The notes under the pieces: generated by a model
The model's input: only the letters and a program-made list of their open reading frames with translations
The model's database searches: none
Told to the model about the DNA's origin: nothing
NCBI GenBank assembly: GCA_035772405.1
Contig: JAYKKM010000416.1
Coordinates: 1,451,001 to 1,515,000, forward strand
Length of the DNA: 64,000 nt
Origin: Chrysogorgia sp. JL179-B06
Lineage: Eukaryota; Cnidaria; Anthozoa; Scleralcyonacea; Chrysogorgiidae
Reading direction: 5' to 3'
Shown: positions 23,105-34,553 of the stretch, piece after piece
Numbering within the stretch: the first letter of the stretch is position 1
Layout: each line of letters starts with the position of its first letter
Translations under genes and position numbers: made by a program

Positions 23105-24010
23105 AATACCTCAACTTATTTTTTGGGCGTTGATCCAAACACTGAATTAATACACAAACCGGACACTTTCTTGAGGTGTTCCAGTGCTGGTAATTTTTAA
23201 ACCTAATTCAGCAGTATGCCAAAGCTATAAACATCTGTTGCAGCACATGGATACAACCCGTCATATAATGCACAGGGTTAATGACAATGTGTTGATAGTT
23301 ACCTTTGTAAAGTTTCTATTATTACTTGGAATTTTCTTTACTACACAATTTCTTATATAATTTGCCTAATTTAAAATTTAAATATACTATTCTAGGTTCT
23401 ATAATTGCATAGCAGAACCGTGGATAACCATAATATTATCCGACTTAATGTCACAATGGAGAATACCCATTGTGTGTAAATAAAAACATCCATCACAACA
23501 CTTGCCCAGGCTATCCAACTAATTATTTTGCACAAGAGAAATAGGAGCAATACCTTTCAACAATGAAAATACTGTTCAGCATTTTGAATCAGTCAGACCA
23601 CAAAATTCCATAAGTAATTTGGGATTAATATCAAGGCAAACACAAAGGGAGAACATCTGTTGGAAACTCGAGTCAAAATAGACATCAACATGAATTACAC
23701 TATATCACCTTCCGGGGTCTGCACACAGGCTACAACAAGTACAGATTCACCAGAAACATGTAACCTCGTAAGCTTACAAGCTCCAAAACAACCCCTTCCT
23801 AGAATGATTCCTTTTTCTTTATCATTCAAAACTAAATTTAGCTGATCTCTTCTTATAGCTTTTACATTTCTTAACTTTTCACATTTTAAGAATTGTAGTT
23901 CTGCACTGCATTTTTTCTCTGGTCCTCTTCCTTAGCTTATCATTTTCAGATCTCAAATAAACTACATATGACTTCAGGCTATTAATTGCCTTTTTCATGT
24001 CTCTTCTATG
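23105..24010 (-). pseudogene. Protein-kinase pseudogene with N-terminal coiled coil
   Basis: Reading the minus strand downward: a coiled-coil-like stretch (INSLKSYVVYLRSENDKLRK, about 23980-23920); a frameshift; a glycine-rich loop (GIILGRGCFGACKL, about 23820-23780); a LLMEFCGLTDSKC region; a catalytic loop (LHTMGILHCDIKSDNIMV, near 23440-23500) with the HxDxKxxN pattern; and ATDVYSFGILL (near 23200-23240) from helix F. At least three in-frame stops and one frameshift interrupt it and no introns separate the domains, so a processed or captured dead copy is likely. Confidence 0.7.
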
Positions 24011-25960
24011 TTTGGAAAAATATCAGTAATCATATTTCTAATCTGTACAGTTCTGTTCCTACACAACATCTTCGCACCCACACATCGTGTTTAGGACAGA
24101 GTTCCAGAACATGAAAATGTTCTGCTCACAGCCCTGCAGGTTCCCAAAGAGTGTGCAGCCCATGTATATCATAGTACAGACCGTAGAAATGTGATTAAAT
24201 AATATATTTCTAAATCAAACATATAACATTGATAGATTTTATATATACAAGTGTAAAGCTAATTAAGAAACATTATTTTGCTTCAAGGGCAGCATAACCA
24301 GAGAATTGTATATGTTGTGCAGTTCTACAAACTCTTGAAACCTAAAAGTGATCTTACACTCTGGGGAAAAAGGGCCGCCAAATTATAAGAATGATAATAG
24401 GATATAATACATTTCCCTGTCCATTGAATTTATATCCAATAAGCTGAAATAAACCACCAATGTGAATGTCCATAATATTTGCCAGTTCAGGCATTCAGAA
24501 ACTGTCCGTCTATTTATTTATTAATCCTAAGCTTCCTATAACTTGTTGAATAATTTTCTCGATAGAACTGTCAAAGATTCAATGATAAAAGATCTTTAAA
24601 TCGTAGGCATTAGACAAAATTGCAATAATTAAGTCTTAACTAGCTTAAATAGGAGAAGATTAAACATACACATCAAAATTACTAAGGTTAAATATATTGG
24701 AATGTAAAATATGGCAATTTTAAGACTTACATGCACAGATGAAGCCAGCCGATACACCTATCGGCAGACGATGGCGATTGTCATTGTGACTGGATACGCA
24801 TTTGACCTCGGCTAGAAGTGTTTGGTACATGTACACCACCATAAATGATAACACCATCATTCTTCATTCTCGCCGTCACTCGCACACGCACACTACAAAT
24901 ATAACAAACAGAGAAGCTGGAATTTAATACTACAAGGCTCGTATTCGTTTTGTAGCTTATATACGCAACAATTTGAATAAGCTTAGTAGCGAAATCGACA
25001 GTCCAGTGATCAGGTCGAAACGGAGATCAGCCATGTTGAAAATTCTTCCACAGCGGACAATCCAACTACGAGGCGTTTCTTGAACGTATTTCCTGAGAAA
25101 AGTAACATCTTTATAACACTAAATATTAAGTGAACAAAATACTGTATCGGACGCGAGTTTAGCGCTAGATTTTATCCCATTTTCCTTCTTCGAATGCAAA
25201 TATAAATCCCAACGGTCACTTGTAGAATAGGCGCCAAATTCGCAAATAGTTTCTACGCATGCTCGGAACCTCTGAATGAATATATCGCGGGCGCATACAT
25301 TCTCGTTCCCAGAGCCCGGTCGTCTGCGCCGGGTTTTCGAATAGAACATTATTTTGTTAGTCTAGTATGACAGAAATTGTTAAAAAGTTACAATGTATAA
25401 AATTTGCGAAATCGAAAATTTTAACGTGAATTCTTACCTTCTCTTTAATTACGTCGCTAATTTCTAAATTTGAATGAAGGAAAAAAGTGTCATTTCTGCG
25501 TCAACTTCGTACAAGGTTGTCATGTCCTCGCCATTTAATTCTTCACTTTCTACATATACAAATATAAAAACACATTTATTACACAATATTGATAAAAAAG
25601 ATAGAACTGCAATATATAGTGTCATTGCAGTAAAAGTATATAATATCGCGAAACTTACCGATACGTTCCACGACCTTCTGGGAAATCATGGGACAGCAAC
25701 CAATCTTTTACTTCAGAACATAAAAATGTTGTCTGGAAGCATCCATATTGATGTAGCACGATGGAGCTGGTTAAGTCTAACTCGCAAAACGGTTCAAATG
25801 TATAATGTATCTACTAACCAGAATGGCCCATATTTATACTATTGTCTTACTGGCCAAACATGCCACTTGAAATTAGATAGATGATATTCTCGACCAATTA
25901 AAACTATCGAGAAGATAATATCAATGCTTTCACGCGCGTCGCTTTAACACGCGCGAGCCG
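24011..25960. other. No gene recognised
   Basis: AT-rich sequence inside the candidate 7.2-kb element. The region up to about 24200 on the minus strand may be a further decayed part of the kinase copy. The ORFs at 25119-25349 and 25474-25884 have no motif or supporting context. Confidence 0.35.
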
Positions 25961-25974
25961 ATTACACAGAGAGA

Positions 25975-26580
25975 ACTATTTGGCAGGAGAGTCGATTTGA
26001 GACACGGTCGAGTCGACTTGAAACGCGCGAGTCGATTTGACACGCCCTAGTCGATTTGATAGCCGGGAGTCGATTTAACACACACGGGTCGATTTGACAA
26101 TTGACATGAGTCGATTTGAAACTCGGGGGTCGATATGACACGCGGGCGTCGATTTGAAGTACGGGAGCTAAATTGGCACGAAGGAGTCGATTTGACAACG
26201 TAGTCGATTTGCCACCGGGAGTCGATTTGACAAATGGGTCGATTTGACATGTGTAAGAGCCGATTCGGAAAAAGAGGGCCAAAATGAATTCATTGGGGGC
26301 TGATATGGACATCATAAGTAGCGCTGCAAGTGGAGCCGTAACAGCCCCGGGAATGAGAGTCGTTTTGATCTGTGGGGCTGAATTGGAAAACGGTGGGGCT
26401 GAATTGAAAAATGGCAGGGCTGTTTTGGAAACGGGTAGGGCCAAATTGGCTTTTTAGTGTACCTAAAATGGCCCTGTTAGTGTCGATCTAGCTCTCGAAT
26501 CCCAAAATGGCTTTCACGTAGGGCCAAAACAGCTTCGGCTCCAACAGGGCTAAAACGAAATTTGGGGTCGTTTCAACCCT
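25975..26580. repeat. Array of GAGTCGATTTGAC and GGGGCTGAATTGG words
   Basis: About a dozen 17-22-bp words of the form (G)GTCGATTTGAC at 25985-26260 give way to GGGGCTGAATTGG, GGGCTGTTTTGG and GGGCCAAATTGGC words to 26580. They share the pattern G-rich triplet, C, ATTTTGG/A with the 19.5-20.5 kb array, on the same strand. ORFs through it are by-products. Confidence 0.85.
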
Positions 26581-26599
26581 TTTTCATTTACAGTGCAGG

Positions 26600-28095
26600 A
26601 GACTAGCTGTGATTCATTCCTTTTGTCAAAACACTCCACCGAAGCGTATCAACAAAAGCGTCCTGTCCACTTATTCGGTTGTTATCTCAAAGTATGCAAT
26701 TTATTCACGGTGCAGCATTGTACTTGGAACCGTGGGAAGTCCGGTGCTTCATGATCTACATGGGGAAGTTGCAAGGCTAACAAGCTGTGTTCAACGACGA
26801 CATATTAATTCTCGAAGGCACTTCCTCGCTTAACCCAGAACGTATCGGGAGCCAGACCGAAAGTGAACGTTATCGTTTCGAAACCGCTAATTTCTATTTC
26901 AATTGCTTTTATTATCCGAATTGACACTCACACTAAATCAAACAACAGCGAAGACTGCGTGGACTACGTGGCCATTTGAAGGTGAGTTTACTTAGAGTTT
27001 ACTTTACGGTTCTGGTGTATGCCCTCTTCCTTTCAAACGTTGATATGGTACACGATGTGGCAAGAATGATTAGTTCAAATCAAGAGGGTTGTATATATGT
27101 GTATATACAGACTTGTAGGAGCTCTTTGTCCACTTGACTTGAGAGCAATTAGGAAAAGGACTTATAAATGAAATTCCACACGCAGAGAGTCGATATTGAT
27201 GATTTAATATTCCAGTGGCTGTACAAACATGTATATACACATTGTCGATCATGGCATGTCATGTTATGTCCACTTACGTCATGACACCATCTTAACTGTT
27301 GCATAAAATTAATTAATTCATATCACGAACCTTTCGCTAGTAAATTCATCTCTAACCGCAGCTCATTCCCCTGGTTCCCTTCACTGTCAGTACCTTTAAC
27401 GTAAATTTATTGATCTTTTCTCATGTCCTATTATATCCACTTACGTCCCTCTTCACTTCAGCACCCTCTTCAGACCTCATCAGTACGACCACATCAGCAA
27501 ATCCATGCTGCAATATACGGGTTATACTTGTATATAATATACCTATCGATTGATACGAACCTCTCGCTAAATTAATCTCCAACGTCCACAGCGCATTCCC
27601 CTACTTTACTGTATTATCGAATTTATGGCGACATTCGACAACTCAAACTCCCGATAACTCAAACTACCAATAACCATAACTATGCAATAACTCAAACTGT
27701 TTTCCGATTTCCGCTTTGTGTATTCGCGTATAAGCACGATTCAGCGGTATATGAGTTTTATTCCAACTGCAGAGCAACAGAGTATATATGTGCCGTTAGT
27801 TTCTTAAATTACAACTGTTATTTCTCAAACCAGCTGATATATTTGAGCCGTAGTGTTGACCACTGAACAGCTTGGTATGTCACTTGGTCGATGTTGCATG
27901 TTGTTTATAGTGGAAGGTACATTACCATATATATCAAGGGGACATGTAGGTTATAACCGGTCGATTAAATCTTATAGAAAAGTACTAAACTGTGAAAGGA
28001 ATTGGTGTACTGCCGAAATAGTGTGCAGGATGTCTGAACGAAATGAAACCTAAACTCTCTGACAAAAGGCCTTAATTCCGCTTTACACCTACACA
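26600..28095. other. No clear gene; possible non-coding exon
   Basis: The stretch 26600-26980 is less AT-rich than its surroundings and ends in a perfect donor-like GAAG/GTGAGT at about 26980. It could be a 5'-UTR exon of the downstream signal-peptide/EGF/LamG gene, but nothing confirms this. The remainder is unassigned. Confidence 0.3.
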
Positions 28096-28113
28096 TTATT
28101 TCGGCAGTATACA

Positions 28114-28390
<277 letters not shown>

Positions 28391-28409
28391 CATATATATA
28401 TATAATATT

Positions 28410-28610
28410 GTTGCGAAAAATGCAACTTAGAGGCCTTCCGGCTGGAATTGAACCCGCAATCCTGCGATGCTAGTGCAGTGCTCTGACCACTGAGCTACGG
28501 AAGCCGTTGCCGATAGCCTAGTCACGAGTTCTGTATATATGTATAGGGTCGCGGGTTCAATTCCAGCTGGAAGGCCTCTAAGTTGCATTTTTCGCAACTG
28601 GTCCAATGTA
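28410..28610. repeat. Inverted pair of tRNA-derived SINE copies
   Basis: The minus strand at 28437-28507 folds like a tRNA: acceptor-like GGCTTCC, D-arm/A box TAGCTCAGTGGTCAGAGC, an anticodon arm with loop CTAGCAT (AGC, alanine-like), B box GGGTTCAATTCC and a 3' end GGAAGGCC with one extra base. An inverted partial copy (B box and tail) lies at 28553-28600. The SINE body after it (CTCTAAGTTGCATTTTTCGC) is shared. It is probably not a functional tRNA because of the acceptor mismatch and SINE context. Confidence 0.65.
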
Positions 28611-28619
28611 TACTATATA

Positions 28620-29360
28620 TTCCAACACTCGAAATTTTCCTTCACCAAAAATCCTTAGAACCTGTAATTTAATCGAGTGAAAAAATATATATTAATATAA
28701 TTATATATTAATATATTTTCAAGCCTGTATGCATAGAATACTATGTTTAGAATACTAATATAATGGCATTTTCTATCAACGAAGGCATCGAAGCTGCCTA
28801 GCTATAGGCTTAGCCATAAACAACTCTATTATCGACATAAACAATTCTATTATCAAAATTGGATTTGATGATCTCGAAATAGATGTCTTTGTTCTTTTAT
28901 TTCCTCATTATTTCGTCAAATTGTCTGATTCAGACGATCGATCGTCTGCCCACTTTTTTGAAACAACTCGGATGATTATATGAGATCCAGCCTTAATGGT
29001 AACAAAGATATAATTGAAACGATGTAATACATTTTAATAACACATGGCAATACACATACATCGATTGGAATTTACAAAACCGAATGCTGCGTAGGCAGAG
29101 TGTGACAATGCAGAAAAGGAGCTATTAGCATCTAATTGTTGTGCCTGAAAAATGACTCGAAAATACACTGTTATGAGCTATATAGTCCTGAAAAATTTGA
29201 CAATTGCATGAACATCAATTGTTCCAACGGTTGTGGCAAACACAAAATTTCAGGGGCATTTTTCTATATCAAGCTAAGATTAGTTATTAGTAAAGCGAAA
29301 AGGTTTCACCAACTGTCGATATTTTTAGCAATGATGTACTGAGACGTTTCGAACTTTGGA
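28620..29360. other. No gene recognised
   Basis: AT-rich sequence. The segment 28880-28990 resembles 32825-32960 in reverse or direct words (TTTCCTCATT, TTCGTCAAAT), so it is repeat-derived. Confidence 0.4.
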
Positions 29361-29364
29361 ACTT

Positions 29365-29462
29365 AAGACGTTTCGTAAAGGGCTTCGCTCGAAACGTTTG
29401 CGTGTCGTTGCTAAAAATCTCGGCAGTTCACCATCTTTTCGCTATACTATATCCAAAACACT
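29365..29462 (+). repeat. Penelope-like tail fragment with hammerhead-like motif
   Basis: CGTAAAGGGCTTCGCTCGAAACG followed by CGTTGCTAAAAATCTCGGC, then the conserved TCACCATCTTTTCGCTATA tail, parallels 18868-18960 and 39560-39640. It ends at 29462 where an inverted-repeat element begins. Confidence 0.6.
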
Positions 29463-29494
29463 GCGGGATTTGCGAAACTTTCCTCGTTCGTTAA

Positions 29495-29993
29495 AGTGCC
29501 CCTGCGACGAAATATCACATTACGTTTTCTGGCATTTTTTGTTACAGAACATAATTTTAGGCTAATAAATGTTCGCATTTGCCAAAAAAACAACAAACAT
29601 TCTATCACAAGCAATTTGACCTCCAAAGTCGCCGAAATTTTGTCCGACATTGCTCAAAACTTGTTCCAGACGAGCCCGCGATTTCACAGCAGAGTATGTG
29701 ATTATGACGTCAAAGACTCAACACGTGACAAGCTTTATGGAAATCCAAGTAGCTTTATATTCATACACAACTAACCACGTGTTGAGTCTTTGACGTCACT
29801 TCCTCTAATCGCAACCTAAGCTTCCGGAACATGTTCGAGTAATGGCGGCCGTATAATCTCGTATAAAAACAGTCTGAAAAGGCGACTTCCCATGCTCGCA
29901 ATTGCTTGAAATTTGGCCAGTTAAGTAAGAACACCATGCTCTTTACAAATGTGTAAAAATTCTGGATACCAAAAATTTGATCACAGGGGCACT
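29495..29993. mobile_element. 499-bp TTAA MITE with empty site in the window
   Basis: TTAA flanks it at 29491-29494 and 29994-29997; the ends are AGTGCCCCTG and CAGGGGCACT. The inverted partner arm at 32740-32755 reads AACGAACGAGG next to a single TTAA (32744-32747) with no insertion. This shows both precise insertion and the TTAA duplication. An inner palindrome around ACGTGTTGAGTC-TTTGACGTCA lies at 29704-29800. Confidence 0.88.
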
Positions 29994-30224
29994 TTAAATG
30001 CCTATATCATGTTTGGCTTTTTATATATTAATTAATGATATTTGGAATTTTCTGATAAAACCTGCTCAATCGTGACACCTTTTTCTTGTGCTAAAGTCGG
30101 TTAACTATTCGCAGGAAGTGATGTCCACTCTAGGGCAGAATTTTACGGAGGGGGGAAAACCGGAGAAAAACCGGAGAACCCGGAGAAAAACCCTCGAAGC
30201 ACAGGAGAGAATCGACAGCTCTAT

Positions 30225-30340
30225 ACTCACATTAGTCTGAAGCTCGTAAGTCAACACGCGGGTATACCCAGATCGGACGGTCACCCATCCAAGTACTAAC
30301 CCGTCCAACACGGCTTAACCTCAGTGGTGATGGGCAACGC
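30225..30340 (-). repeat. 5S rRNA-derived element (SINE3-like) or 5S pseudogene
   Basis: The minus strand contains GGTTAGTACTTGGATGGGTG followed by ACCGTCCGATCTGGGTATAC, and upstream GGTTAAGCCGTGTTGGAC, which match the middle and 3' part of eukaryotic 5S rRNA, including the internal-promoter area. The 5' third of 5S is not recognisable, so this is a derived repeat and not a 5S gene. Confidence 0.65.
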
Positions 30341-30599
30341 GCCTACTTAATTATAAGGATTGCCTTTCACCCCATGTGACTGTAGCCGCTGACATTGATC
30401 GCGGGAGGGAGACGAGTCTCGAAAAATTAACCTGCAAAGTGCATTATGGGATATAAGATGCGAGTACAACTGGTTGGCGCTCTTATGTACCATGGAGCTC
30501 AAAGAAGAAATAACGGTTGAAAGGTTCAATACTTGGAAAGTCAACGATTTCCCAAATGTTGACTATATTCAATAAAGTCAATTGGCCGAAAAATCAACC

Positions 30600-31030
30600 G
30601 TTATATACCAATTAACTGGCTACGAACTATTATTTCAAGCGTAATATTTACGCTTTTTACTGCGTTAAAGTTTAAAGACAATGCTTCTACGAATGTAATA
30701 AGAATCAAAACGTCTGATTCCGCACAAATAACGTTTTCAAAATTCTCGTATTATGCTTCTGGATGACGCCATTTTGTGTCATTCTGGAGTTTTCCTGACG
30801 GCTCATACTCGATGTCCAGCGGAGGGGTTTTCTTATCAATTTTGACGTCATTGTGTACAAGGAATAAAAGACAAGCTCTCAATGGCTCAAAATTGAAAAG
30901 AAAACCCCGCTGGATATCAACTTTGAGCCGTCGTCGAGCAAACTCTATAAATGGCGGCATCCAGAAACATAAAATACAAGAATATAAAAGTTATTTTTGG
31001 GTACAAGAGCAGATACAGTAAAACTCGGTT
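30600..31030. repeat. Foldback MITE related to 40078-40495
   Basis: The arms pair around GCTTCTGGATGACGCCATTTT (30754) and ATGGCGGCATCCAGAAAC (30952), with inner arms TTTTGACGTCATTG and complement. The same words in the same order occur at 40200-40400, so both are copies of one family. Confidence 0.75.
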
Positions 31031-31435
31031 CACACGAGCGCAAGCCTGTCAGCCATGACATTTTCTTTTGTTTAGTTGATGTTGAAGAGTGACTAATTTT
31101 GAAGTGAACAAAATGATTATTTCATCGCTGATATATAGGCTTGCGCTTGCGTGTCTCACGTGCGTTCTTGGTTATACATATATATACCTTGACGTTGTAA
31201 AAGTGGTTATTTTTTCGTTAACGTGTTTTCAACGATTTGTGTGGAGACTTTTTGACTCTTATTACATCCGTGGAAGCATTGTCGCTAAACTTTAACGCAG
31301 AATGACTTTTCATGTTCATTTTTTGAGATTCGCGATCCGTTTTATTTACCCGAGCATTCTGTGTCTCCCTCCCGCGATCAATGTCAGCGGATGCACTCAC
31401 ATGGCGTATAAACATTAAGCGAGGATGGTGATAAA

Positions 31436-32531
31436 TAGCCTGCGAAGCAGGAGTTTAGGGCCTGGGGGAGGGGGCCGGGGACTGGGGTGAGTGCGGATGG
31501 AACGCCTGCACAAAAGACCCATGTTTTTGGATTTCTACGTCCACCATAGGTTGGCTAACTCAATTAGTATTCAGGGGTTTCCTGGTAGATTATTTTCTTT
31601 CGAAAGCTTTAACCGATCTTCAGTTCGTTGCTGGTCGTAGCTGGTTTTACATTAAAACAGGAACAAAAAGTTGCTACGAGGGAGCTGCTGGCAGGAAAAG
31701 ATGTTTTGATGGTATTACCAACGGGATTTGGCAAGAGTTTCATTATGGATTTGGTAGATTTATCAAACGTTCGTGCGAGCGCGTGATTATCAGTCGGCAG
31801 GGGAAGCAGCTATATTATTGTGATTTCTACCTTGTCCTTGTCTTCAGGTGTTTCAACAATGCTCTCTGGAACTTCGGAGAATTCCTTCGACGTTTCAGAA
31901 TAAAGAGATTTAAGGCTAAACGTATATAAGTGATGGTTTCTACGTTGTCTTGCATATGAAATTTCTTGGCCAAATCCCATTCTGGAGTTACGGTGTTCGG
32001 TAGTCAGATGTCGCTTCATTCTATCAGAGCTATTAATGTTATCGGGTGGTGGAACATTGCTGTCTCCTTTCGCATGTGTTAATACTGATTTCGTAAAGTT
32101 ATAAAGTTCAAAAGCATTTCTTATTTTTTCTGCCGCAAGACCTACAAACCCGCACGGTGAAAGTTTCACTACGTAGTAATGCAAAGCCGATTGATTCACA
32201 AGCCTCAGCCAGAATCAACTCTGTGCTTCCATGTCTACACGATTGCTTGAATAAATTTTCAAAATAAATCTTGTTTCCAGCAGATGCAGTCAAGCTTTTT
32301 ACGGAGTTTCAGACATGGATATTTCACGATTCAGCCCGAAGCGAAATGTTTTAATCATTGAGGTCGAAAGCCCGCTAGTCGCTGATTGGTTGTTTTTGAC
32401 AGTTTTTCATGTGGGCGGAAATCCAAAAACATGGGTCTTTCGTGCAGGCGCTTCCTCCGCCCCCCCCCCCCCCCCCCTCCCCACTTTGCCTTTCCGCTTT
32501 CACCCTGCCCCTAACGCCGCCACGCAGGCTA
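31436..32531. mobile_element. 1.1-kb MITE with TAGCCTGCG ends
   Basis: Ends TAGCCTGCGAAGCAG and CACGCAGGCTA are inverted. Inside them GCCTGCACAAAAGACCCATG (left, 31507) and its complement (right, near 32430) extend the TIR to about 110 bp, including a C-run at 32459-32476. It has captured a helicase fragment. Another left end of this type (AGCCTGCGAAGCAAGCG) is at about 33473. Confidence 0.78.
31640..31790 (+). pseudogene. RecQ-like helicase fragment (Walker A)
   Basis: The plus strand reads LKQEQKVATRELLAGKDVLM then VLPTGFGKSFIMDLVDL: the Q-like region and motif I (TGxGKS) of a RecQ/DEAD-type helicase. It stops after about 50 residues, so only the N-terminal tip is present. RecQ-like genes are associated with some animal DNA transposons. 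Here it is cargo in a MITE. Confidence 0.7.
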
Positions 32532-33194
32532 GGTGATAAACGGTGAAAGGTAATCCTTCATTTAATAAATATATAACAACCCTAATACTAATTATATCCT
32601 CTTCGCGTGCCCCAGAGTGCATATCACTTCCTGTGAATAGTTAACCGACTTTTGCAGATGAAAAAGGCATCAAGATTAAGCAAGTTTTATCAGAAATACC
32701 AAAGATCATAAATATATAAAAAGCCAAACATGATGTTAGGCATTTAACGAACGAGGAAAGATTCGCAAATCCCGCTTAGCCGAGCTAACATGCATGTGCA
32801 CGGTCATATAAACAATCTCTCGAGTTCTCTTGTATTTCCTCATTTTTTCGTCAAATCGTCCGAGTCGTTACAAAAAGTGCCCAGACGAACGATTATTGTC
32901 TGCGCACTTGCGCACTTTTTTAAATTTAACGACTCTGACCGATCGTGACGATTATATGATATACTGCCTTAACGATAACAAAATGGCGGCGTCCAGAAGC
33001 ACAGAATATGAGAATGAAAATGTTATTATTTAAGTTATTATCTAATTATCTATTAATATTTCTAAACCTTATACTTAAGGTAAAAAATACAGTTCCCCTT
33101 TAAGTGAAGTGCTCCACATTATTTACCTAAGATTGCCGATTAAGTTCTTTTGAGAACGTAGCACTAGCATCATTAATTGTTTCTATTTACTTAA

Positions 33195-33880
33195 AGTGCC
33201 TATGAAACGAAAATTTTTATTTGATATTTTCGCTGACTAAGGAATAGAAATTAGGTTTCTGTTATTTAAAACTTAATATCGTGTCGTTTTCCATTCCAAA
33301 ATCTCAATCAAACATGATGAACTTTGAACAAACATGATCATCAGCTGTTGTGGTCTAGTGGTTACCACACATGTCTATGAGCTGGGAGACACAGGTTCAA
33401 GTCCTGGGTCGGACCTCCACTCAGGGTCTTAAAAATAATCGAGGAGAAAGTGCTGCCTTTGCAATAATATTAGCCTGCGAAGCAAGCGTTTCGGGTCGGG
33501 TCTTCTCGGATAACGACCTTAAATCGTAGGCCCTCGGAGCCCCTATAAATGGGCTTCTAGCTGTTGGGGTATTCCGTTCACCAAAGAGTGATACATCTAA
33601 TAAACTAAACTTTATGCGACAAATACCGCGCGGCCGAAAATATGGGAATAATAGGTATGTGACGTAAATACCTTCAGTAAAATACCAGAGTTCGTTTTCA
33701 ATAGCAAAATTCCTGTGCATGAGCTGTTTTACGTCCCTACTAGTCTCAATGGAAAGAGTAAAGTGGAATTTGATTTTCCAGTGGCTTATTTTTCCTTGAA
33801 CAATATTTTAATACAGATTTTTAGTTTTCAATATTTTTCTTTCATTTTTGTCAAATAAAAAATTTCATTTCATAGGCATT
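33195..33880. mobile_element. 686-bp TTAA element with nested SINE and MITE pieces
   Basis: TTAA lies at 33191-33194 and 33881-33884. The ends AGTGCCTATGAAACG and CATTTCATAGGCATT are inverted and match those of the 1.35-kb element at 9895. The interior holds a tRNA-like SINE fragment (33340-33415) and a TAGCCTGCG-type MITE end (about 33473). Confidence 0.78.
33340..33415 (+). repeat. tRNA-derived SINE fragment
   Basis: A box TGGTCTAGTGGTTA and B box AGGTTCAAGTCCTGG are spaced as in a tRNA, in a glutamate/glycine-like arrangement. Stem pairing is incomplete, so it is a SINE head and not a tRNA gene. Confidence 0.6.
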
Positions 33881-34069
33881 TTAAGTATTTTTTTGACTTT
33901 ACTGAAGTTCGTTGTATTCATGTAGTTTTAGAACTAATTAACAGCATCAAATTAACCAACTTTAGCAGGGGAAAGATGAAACTATCATCTTCATCATCTT
34001 AAGATCACAAATACTGAGTATATAAAAAGCCCAAGTGTGCGATAATTATGTCATTGCGGTCATTATTTA

Positions 34070-34553
34070 TGGTTGGAGTGGGAGCCGAAGAGAAATAGAT
34101 TTGGTCCTGAAAAAAAATTTTACCCAACCATTTATGGGTAAAGAAAATCTTTTACCCAACCCAAGCAGAAAAAGTTAGATAAAGCCCAATTCCCAGCATA
34201 TCGTCGATACAAGTTTTAATAACAAACTGAAATAGATATACAGACAGATCCTACTGTAACATTCAGATTATTATCTCCATATACAGAGCAGGAATCCAAG
34301 GAAAACAAGGAGAGGAATACAATAACAAAAGCTAATGTGCAATGATGAATGATGACTAAATTAAGAGAATTGATGATGAGATTTCAAAATTAAATTCCAA
34401 TATTAAACTCTTAATTTTTTATGTAAATATAGTCATGAAAATTTTGCTACCAAACCTTTCATAGAACTGTAGAAGTGATGATTTTTTTTACCCAACCATT
34501 TAGGTCTTACAATTTTCAGTTACCCAACCATTTTCTCTTCGGCCCCCCTGAAT
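34070..34553. mobile_element. About 480-bp MITE with GGGGCCGAAGAGAAA ends
   Basis: GGGAGCCGAAGAGAAA at about 34080 and TTTTCTCTTCGGCCCCCC at about 34536-34553 are inverted. TTTTACCCAACCATTTATGG and similar words lie just inside both ends. No ORF of note. The right end directly abuts the next element. Confidence 0.7.

Larger units (their letters stand above)
19368..26597. mobile_element. Candidate 7.2-kb element with CACTGTAAATG ends
   Basis: CACTGTAAATGAAAATGGGC at 19368 is matched in reverse complement by the end at about 26565-26597 (CCCTTTTTCATTTACAGTG), including a following GAAACGACCC. Just inside both ends are arrays of short words built on GGGGYC-ATTTTGG. The interior holds AT-rich sequence and a decayed kinase copy, and no transposase is recognised. 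No clean target duplication was seen. Two solo ends brought together by chance is the alternative. Confidence 0.45.
29463..32775. mobile_element. 3.3-kb nest with long inverted ends
   Basis: The left arm (29463-30130, excluding the MITE at 29495-29993) is matched in reverse complement by 32620-32775: GCGGGATTTGCGAA, CTTTCCTCGTTCGTTAA, ATCATGTTTGGCTTTTTATA and GTCGGTTAACTATTC all recur. Inner layers are inverted too (CTCCCTCCCGCGATCAATG at 31368 against 30395). It is a set of elements inserted into one another. Confidence 0.75.

Noticed and set aside
25962..26444. 160-residue ORF on the minus strand
   Set aside because: Produced by the GTCGATTTGAC word array; repetitive and frame-dependent.
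28437..28507. tRNA-Ala (AGC) gene
   Set aside because: Acceptor stem has an extra base, the anticodon stem is imperfect, and an inverted copy with the same non-tRNA tail lies adjacent, so it is a SINE.
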